Notes under the pieces: generated by a model | The model's input: the letters and a program-made list of their open reading frames with translations, nothing else | Told to the model about the DNA's origin: nothing | The model's database searches: none | NCBI GenBank assembly: GCA_023387555.1 | Contig: JAEWHY010000566.1 | Span: forward strand, 1-9,625 | Direction: 5' to 3' | Source: Pseudomonadota bacterium | GTDB taxonomy: Bacteria > Pseudomonadota > Alphaproteobacteria > Rhizobiales > Xanthobacteraceae | DNA: 9,625 nucleotides | Shown here: piece after piece, positions 6,299 through 9,625 of the stretch | Numbering within the stretch: position 1 is the stretch's first letter | Layout: each line of letters starts with the position of its first letter | Position numbers and translations under genes: made by a program

Positions 6299-7204
6299 AT
6301 GCCACGTGATCTGCCGCCACTGAATGGGCTGCGCTTTCTCGAGGCTGCAGTGCGCCTGAAGAGCTTCAGGCTTGCCGCCGAGGAATTGAACGTCACGCCG
6401 AGCGCCGTGAGTCACGCTATCGAGGCCATCGAGACCTGGTATGGACGGCCGCTGTTCGTTCGCGCGCTGCGCGGTCTCACCCCGACGCCGGAGGCGGTGG
6501 ACGTTTCGGAGCGCGTCCGGCAGGCCCTGGAACGGCTGCATCAAGCCACTGCCCGTGTCCCCGGCCGTCGCGCGCAGGGCCATCTTGCGATTAGCGCCGC
6601 ACCGACCTTTGCGAGCCGCTGGCTGCTGCCGCGGTTGCGCCGCTTCAGCGAACGCTATCCCGATATCCGGGTGACGCTGGATTCCACCCGCTATCAGGTC
6701 GATGCCGACCTCGCCGGGATCGATCTCGTGATCCGCCGCGCCGAAGTCCCGACCGGGCCACAGACCTGGTTGCGCCTCGTCCGGGAGGAGATCGTACCGA
6801 TCTGCTCGCCCGGTTTCATGATGCGCGCCGGCATGGCGGACCACCGCCGGATCATCCGGACCGGACCGCATATCCGGGTCAGCGTGGTTGCCGAGGAGTG
6901 GCGCGACTGGATCGCTGACGCGCCGGATGCGGCGGCCCAGATCGAAGTCGACACCATCGCGCTTGCCATCGAGGCGGCCGCGGCAGGGCTTGGCATCGCG
7001 CTCGGACATAAACCCCTGATCAACCCAGACCTCGAGAGCGCGCGTCTGGTCGCGCTTGCGAAGCCACGCGCGGCCAAGGCGGGTTACTGGCTGGTCGGCT
7101 CGGACCGGATCTTCGACCGGCCGGAAGCGCGGCTGTTCCGGCAATGGCTGATCGACGAGCTGCGTCCGCTCCAGCAGCGTATGAATCCCGGCGCGTCCGC
7201 GTGA
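6299..7204 (+). CDS. LysR-family transcriptional regulator, GcvA-like (second of tandem pair)
   Basis: A 301-residue LysR protein clearly related to the preceding one. The helix-turn-helix region reads PPLNGLRFLEAAVRLKSF, then AAEELNVTPSAVSHAIEAIE (26-45) and LFVRALRGLTPTPEA. SAVSHAI is identical in both proteins. The effector domain (about 95-295) opens LAISAAPTFASRWLLPRLRR and keeps DLVIRRAEVPTGPQ (142-155), EEIVPICSPGF and GYWLVGSDRIF. Effector-domain residues differ enough from the neighbour that a different ligand is plausible. The start ATG lies 6 bp after the upstream stop with no good ribosome binding site, suggesting translational coupling. The pair could act on shared targets or as heteromers, which is inference. 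The downstream DUF1127 gene is 100 bp away and has its own dyad element. Confidence 0.93.
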   Translation: MPRDLPPLNGLRFLEAAVRLKSFRLAAEELNVTPSAVSHAIEAIETWYGRPLFVRALRGLTPTPEAVDVSERVRQALERLHQATARVPGRRAQGHLAISAAPTFASRWLLPRLRRFSERYPDIRVTLDSTRYQVDADLAGIDLVIRRAEVPTGPQTWLRLVREEIVPICSPGFMMRAGMADHRRIIRTGPHIRVSVVAEEWRDWIADAPDAAAQIEVDTIALAIEAAAAGLGIALGHKPLINPDLESARLVALAKPRAAKAGYWLVGSDRIFDRPEARLFRQWLIDELRPLQQRMNPGASA

Positions 7205-7270
7205 TACGGATGAATTTCTCTCACATCGGGTGAAGGACTTGTCGTGCGGGCGGCGGCCTGCCGCGCCCTA

Positions 7271-7301
7271 GATTCATTTGCGGTGATCAACCGGATGAAT
7301 C
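7271..7301 (+). promoter_or_regulatory. 7-bp inverted repeat just upstream of the DUF1127 start
   Basis: GATTCAT (7271-7277) and ATGAATC (7295-7301) are perfect inverted copies 17 bp apart, and the second arm ends three bases before the start ATG at 7305. If transcribed, the stem would hold the ribosome-binding region in its loop or right arm. As DNA it could be an operator. CGGATGAAT also occurs at 7207-7215 next to the LysR stop. No good Shine-Dalgarno sequence or -35/-10 pair was found for the gene. Confidence 0.35.
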
Positions 7302-7304
7302 GAC

Positions 7305-7718
7305 ATGCAGTACGACCGGAGACTTCACGATTACGATGCGCATTTCGCGGCGTTGCGCAAACAGGATTCCGTCACGCTGATGCAGCGCGGCCGCCAGGAG
7401 CGCTCGCGGACGCTCCGCGTCCTGCTCAGGCAAGCCGGACGAGCGCTACGCGCGCTTGCCAGTCGCATGATGGCGGCCCTGATGCATCGGCTGCGGCGCG
7501 CCGAACTTGCGCGTTACGACGAGCGGCTGCTCCGCGACATGGGCATCTCGGAGTACGATATCCAGCCGCCGCGCCGGATCGGCATGATCTCGACGTGGCG
7601 GAATCGTTCGCGCGAACGCCGCCGGCTCGCCGGCTTCACGGAACGCGACCTGCACGACATCGCGATCTCGAAATGCGAGGCGCAGACCGAGATCGAAAAG
7701 CCGTTCTGGCGTCCGTGA
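7305..7718 (+). CDS. Arg-rich protein with two DUF1127 (YjiS-like) motifs
   Basis: A 137-residue, strongly basic cytoplasmic protein. The DUF1127 signature L-A-x-[YF]-x-E-R-x-L-x-D-[MI]-[GA]-I-S appears twice, exactly 40 residues apart: ELARYDERLLRDMGIS (67-82) and RLAGFTERDLHDIAIS (107-122), with 8 of 16 positions identical. The usual C-terminal ending EIEKPFWR (129-136) follows the second copy only. An Arg-rich helical stretch at about 28-66 leads into the first copy. DUF1127 proteins are usually 45-75 residues with one motif; in other alphaproteobacteria some have been reported to bind RNA and influence sRNA turnover, phosphate or carbon metabolism and stress responses. The second copy has Ala in place of the common Gly. 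The ATG at 7305 is chosen because upstream starts are out of frame; no clear Shine-Dalgarno sequence is seen. The stop is 15 bp from the convergent DAHP synthase gene. Confidence 0.85.
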   Translation: MQYDRRLHDYDAHFAALRKQDSVTLMQRGRQERSRTLRVLLRQAGRALRALASRMMAALMHRLRRAELARYDERLLRDMGISEYDIQPPRRIGMISTWRNRSRERRRLAGFTERDLHDIAISKCEAQTEIEKPFWRP

Positions 7719-7733
7719 GGACCGCGCTGGCGA

Positions 7734-9122
7734 CTAGAGGCCCGCGACCTGCGGCATCGGCCGTGCGTGCGCGTCCCGCTCCTTCTTGAGCAATTCCGCG
7801 ACAAGGAATGCCATGTCGATCGACTGTTCGGCATTGAGGCGCGGATCGCAGAAGGTGTGATAGCGGTCGTTCAGCTCGGCATCGGAAATCGCGCGGGCGC
7901 CGCCGGTGCATTCGGTGACATTCTGCCCGGTCATCTCGAGATGCACGCCGCCGGCATAGGTGCCTTCCGCCGCATGCACGGCGAAGAATTCCTTCACCTC
8001 GTTCAGGATGCGGTCGAACGGACGGGTCTTGTAGCCGGAGACCGAGGTAATCGTGTTGCCGTGCATCGGATCGCAGGACCACACGACGGCCCTGCCCTCG
8101 CGCTTCACGGCGCGGACCAGTGCCGGCAAATACTCGCCGACCTTCTCGTTACCGAAGCGGCCGATCAGCGTCAGCCGGCCCGGCTCGTTGTCGGGATTGA
8201 GGATGTCGATCAGCCGGATCAGTTCGTCGGCCTTCAGCGAGGGTCCGCATTTCAGGCCGATCGGATTCTTGATGCCGCGGCAGAATTCGACATGGGCATG
8301 ATCGGGCTGACGGGTACGGTCACCGATCCAGACCATGTGGCCGGAGGTGCAATACCAGTCGCCGCTCGTGGAATCGACGCGAGTCATCGCCTCCTCGAAG
8401 CCGAGCAGCAAGGCCTCGTGGCTGGTGTAGATATCCGTCGTCCGCAGTTCGGGGTGGCTTTCGAGGTCGAGCCCGCAGGCGCGCATGAAGCCGAGCGCCT
8501 CCGAGATGCGGTCGGCGAGTTCGGCATAGCGCCGCGCCTGAGGCGAATCCTTGAGGAAGCCCAGCATCCATTGATGCACGGTGGCGAGATTGGCGTAGCC
8601 GCCGTGAGCGAAGGCGCGCAAAAGGTTCAGCGTCGCGGCGGATTGCCGATAGGCCTCGATCTGGCGGCGCGGATCGGGGATCCGGGCCTCGGGGGTGAAT
8701 TCGTTGCCGTTGATGATGTCGCCGCGATAGCTCGGCAATTCGAGATCGCCCTTCTTCTCGGTCGGCGAGGACCGGGGCTTGGCGAACTGGCCGGCGATGC
8801 GTCCGACCTTCACCACCGGCGAGCCGCCGGCAAAGGTCAGCACCACCGCCATCTGCAGGAAGACGCGGAAGAAGTCGCGGATGTTGTTCGGTCCGTGCTC
8901 GGCGAAGCTCTCGGCGCAATCGCCGCCCTGGAGCAGGAAAGCCTCTCCGGCGCAGACCCGCGCCAGCGCCTTTTTCAGGCTGCGGGCTTCCCCTGCAAAA
9001 ACCAGCGGCGGAAAGCTCGCAAGCTGCTTCTCGACGGCCACAAGGGCGTTCTGGTCCGGGTAATCCGGCACCTGTACGATGGGCTTGTTGCGCCAGCTTT
9101 CGGGCGTCCAACGCTCCGGCAT
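7734..9122 (-). CDS. Class II 3-deoxy-7-phosphoheptulonate (DAHP) synthase
   Basis: A 462-residue cytoplasmic enzyme that condenses phosphoenolpyruvate and erythrose 4-phosphate, the first step of the shikimate pathway to aromatic amino acids. It is of the plant/Mycobacterium-like class II type. By alignment with the M. tuberculosis enzyme the metal ligands are C69 (QGGDCAESF), H354 (DPMHGNT), E396 (GVHLEMTGQNVTECTGG) and D426 (CDPRLN). Phosphoenolpyruvate-binding residues R108 (VGRIAGQFAKPRS), K291 (GLKCGPS) and R322 (IGRFG) are also in place. Two in-frame ATGs compete, at 9128 and 9122. AGGAG (plus-strand 9131-9135) lies only 2 nt from the first but 8 nt from the second, so I choose 9122, giving the N-terminus MPERWTPESW; the longer form would add Met-Asp. 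A hairpin directly upstream of the ribosome binding site may affect translation. Symbols used for this class vary (aroG, aroF), so none is given. It is convergent with the DUF1127 gene. Confidence 0.96.
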   Translation of the reverse strand: MPERWTPESWRNKPIVQVPDYPDQNALVAVEKQLASFPPLVFAGEARSLKKALARVCAGEAFLLQGGDCAESFAEHGPNNIRDFFRVFLQMAVVLTFAGGSPVVKVGRIAGQFAKPRSSPTEKKGDLELPSYRGDIINGNEFTPEARIPDPRRQIEAYRQSAATLNLLRAFAHGGYANLATVHQWMLGFLKDSPQARRYAELADRISEALGFMRACGLDLESHPELRTTDIYTSHEALLLGFEEAMTRVDSTSGDWYCTSGHMVWIGDRTRQPDHAHVEFCRGIKNPIGLKCGPSLKADELIRLIDILNPDNEPGRLTLIGRFGNEKVGEYLPALVRAVKREGRAVVWSCDPMHGNTITSVSGYKTRPFDRILNEVKEFFAVHAAEGTYAGGVHLEMTGQNVTECTGGARAISDAELNDRYHTFCDPRLNAEQSIDMAFLVAELLKKERDAHARPMPQVAGL

Positions 9123-9130
9123 GTCCATTA

Positions 9131-9135
9131 CTCCT
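9131..9135 (-). promoter_or_regulatory. Ribosome binding site that decides the DAHP synthase start
   Basis: On the minus strand this is AGGAG, followed by TA-ATG-GAC-ATG. Spacing is 2 nt to the first ATG (9128) and 8 nt to the second (9122). Normal spacing is about 5-9 nt, which supports initiation at the second ATG. Confidence 0.7.
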
Positions 9136-9136
9136 G

Positions 9137-9159
9137 CGGCCCCGCCTCGTTCGGGGCCG
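9137..9159 (-). promoter_or_regulatory. Perfect 8-bp leader hairpin abutting the DAHP synthase ribosome binding site
   Basis: CGGCCCCG (9137-9144) and CGGGGCCG (9152-9159) form an all-G/C stem with a 7-nt loop. In the minus-strand transcript the stem ends one nucleotide before AGGAG. No U-run follows, so it is not a standard terminator. A TATAAC (minus strand, plus 9174-9179) upstream could be a -10 box, giving a leader of roughly 45 nt, but no -35 box at proper spacing was found. Confidence 0.45.
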
Positions 9160-9186
9160 TCTCCGTTGGCCGCGTTATAGCGGGAC

Positions 9187-9225
9187 TTGGTTCAAGCCGC
9201 CATGACCGACCGGGAACCAAATTTT
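9187..9225 (+). terminator. Terminator-like inverted repeat facing the plus strand
   Basis: TTGGTTC (9187-9193) and GAACCAA (9214-9220) are perfect inverted copies with a 20-nt loop, followed on the plus strand by ATTTT (9221-9225). The long loop and low stem G/C make it a weak terminator. No plus-strand gene ends here: both neighbours are on the minus strand. It could instead be a protein-binding dyad between the solute-binding gene and DAHP synthase. Confidence 0.25.
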
Positions 9226-9229
9226 CGGC

Positions 9230-9625
9230 CTATTGCCCCTTGCTGCCAAGATATTGGTACAGGGTCTCCCCCCACCAGGTGGTCCGGATGTCGCCGAGAA
9301 GCGCGACGCTCACCGGCTTGCGCAGCGGGCTGCCCGGCGGCACGGCGAAGGCATAATGCTGCTGGTCGAAGGTCACGTCGAGCAGTTGGACGCTGGAGCG
9401 GAAGTCCTGGTTGATCGTCCAGGCCAGCAGCGGACGGTCATAGACGAAGGCCTCGAGCTTGCCGTCCCGGATGGCCTGCAAACCGGCCCGGGTCGACGGA
9501 AAGCTCTCAAAGCTGATCTTCAACTTCCTCAGGGTGTCCTCGGTCGAGGAGCCACCCACGGCACCCACCCGAACCCTGGACAGATCGGTGACACCGTGGA
9601 CGTTGCCCTGCAACTGCCGCACCGT
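9230..9625 (-). CDS. C-terminal part of a family 3 solute-binding domain protein, 5' end outside window
   Basis: The frame runs off the window end; 131 residues are visible up to a TAG stop, and the GTG near the edge is not a credible start because the reading continues beyond it. The fragment looks like the second lobe of a type 3 periplasmic amino-acid-binding domain: VHGVTDLSRVRVGAVGGSST (9-28), then AGLQAIRDGKLEAFVYDRPLLAW (47-69 of the fragment), where D63 matches the Asp that contacts the ligand amino group in this family, then HYAFAVPPGSPLRKPVSVAL (90-109) and the ending WWGETLYQYLG. It may be a free ABC-transporter binding protein. The opening T-V-R-Q-L-Q-G-N-V-x-G-x-x-D-L also resembles the junction after the pore in prokaryotic GluR0-like ligand-gated channels, where a binding domain is split by membrane helices. 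The missing N-terminal half is needed to decide. Confidence 0.78.
   Translation of the reverse strand, partial: TVRQLQGNVHGVTDLSRVRVGAVGGSSTEDTLRKLKISFESFPSTRAGLQAIRDGKLEAFVYDRPLLAWTINQDFRSSVQLLDVTFDQQHYAFAVPPGSPLRKPVSVALLGDIRTTWWGETLYQYLGSKGQ

Noticed and set aside
5759..7144. Minus-strand 461-codon open frame across both LysR genes
   Set aside because: It crosses the junction of two well-supported LysR genes and encodes a low-complexity Arg/Gly/Asp-rich product; a compositional shadow.
9174..9199. TATAAC preceded by TTGAAC as a DAHP synthase promoter (minus strand)
   Set aside because: The boxes are only 10 bp apart, too close for a sigma-70-type promoter; only the -10-like element remains as a weak candidate.
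7767..9356. Plus-strand 529-codon open frame antisense to DAHP synthase
   Set aside because: The minus-strand gene has all metal and substrate ligands; the antisense product shows no recognisable domain and ends in unrelated intergenic sequence.
1..9625. Mobile elements, CRISPR arrays, toxin-antitoxin or defence cassettes, tRNA or rRNA genes
   Set aside because: I looked for transposase or integrase motifs, regularly spaced repeats, attachment-site duplications and cloverleaf sequences and saw none.

Overview
The window looks like an ordinary chromosomal stretch from a GC-rich alphaproteobacterium, most likely a Bradyrhizobium/Rhodopseudomonas/Afipia-type member of the Hyphomicrobiales. The clues are the DUF2865 secreted protein, the Arg-rich DUF1127 protein, a class II DAHP synthase, GcvA-like LysR regulators, and strong G/C at third codon positions. 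The placement is an inference from gene content; no rRNA or tRNA is present to confirm it.

Layout: (1) 1-624, the 3' part of an EamA/DMT membrane transporter (+). (2) 719-1831, a secreted Cys-containing DUF2865 protein (+), convergent with (3) nadE, glutamine-dependent NAD+ synthetase (1842-3578, -), which lies downstream of (4) dgkA, diacylglycerol kinase (3622-3981, -). (5) 3982-4404, a gap of about 420 bp with a possible 47-codon secreted peptide ORF and a hairpin cluster that can act as a terminator. (6) an enoyl-CoA hydratase (4405-5208, -) divergent from (7) two tandem paralogous LysR-family regulators (5393-6292 and 6299-7204, +). (8) a DUF1127 protein carrying two copies of the DUF1127 motif (7305-7718, +), convergent with (9) class II DAHP synthase (7734-9122, -), the entry step of the shikimate pathway. 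(10) 9230-9625, the C-terminal end of a family 3 solute-binding domain protein (-), possibly the ligand-binding part of a GluR0-like channel.

Most genes are housekeeping or widespread families, and I see no phage, IS element, CRISPR array, toxin-antitoxin pair or defence cassette. The only clear regulator-target style arrangement is the enoyl-CoA hydratase/LysR-LysR divergon, whose 184 bp intergenic region contains a perfect 8-bp inverted repeat around a smaller hairpin. The points most worth a second look are the duplicated DUF1127 motif, the tandem LysR pair, the hairpin abutting the DAHP synthase ribosome binding site (which also favours the second ATG as the start), the repeated FFxxLFGG motif in the DUF2865 protein, and the small signal-peptide-like ORF in the largest gap. 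None of these amounts to a demonstrated new system.
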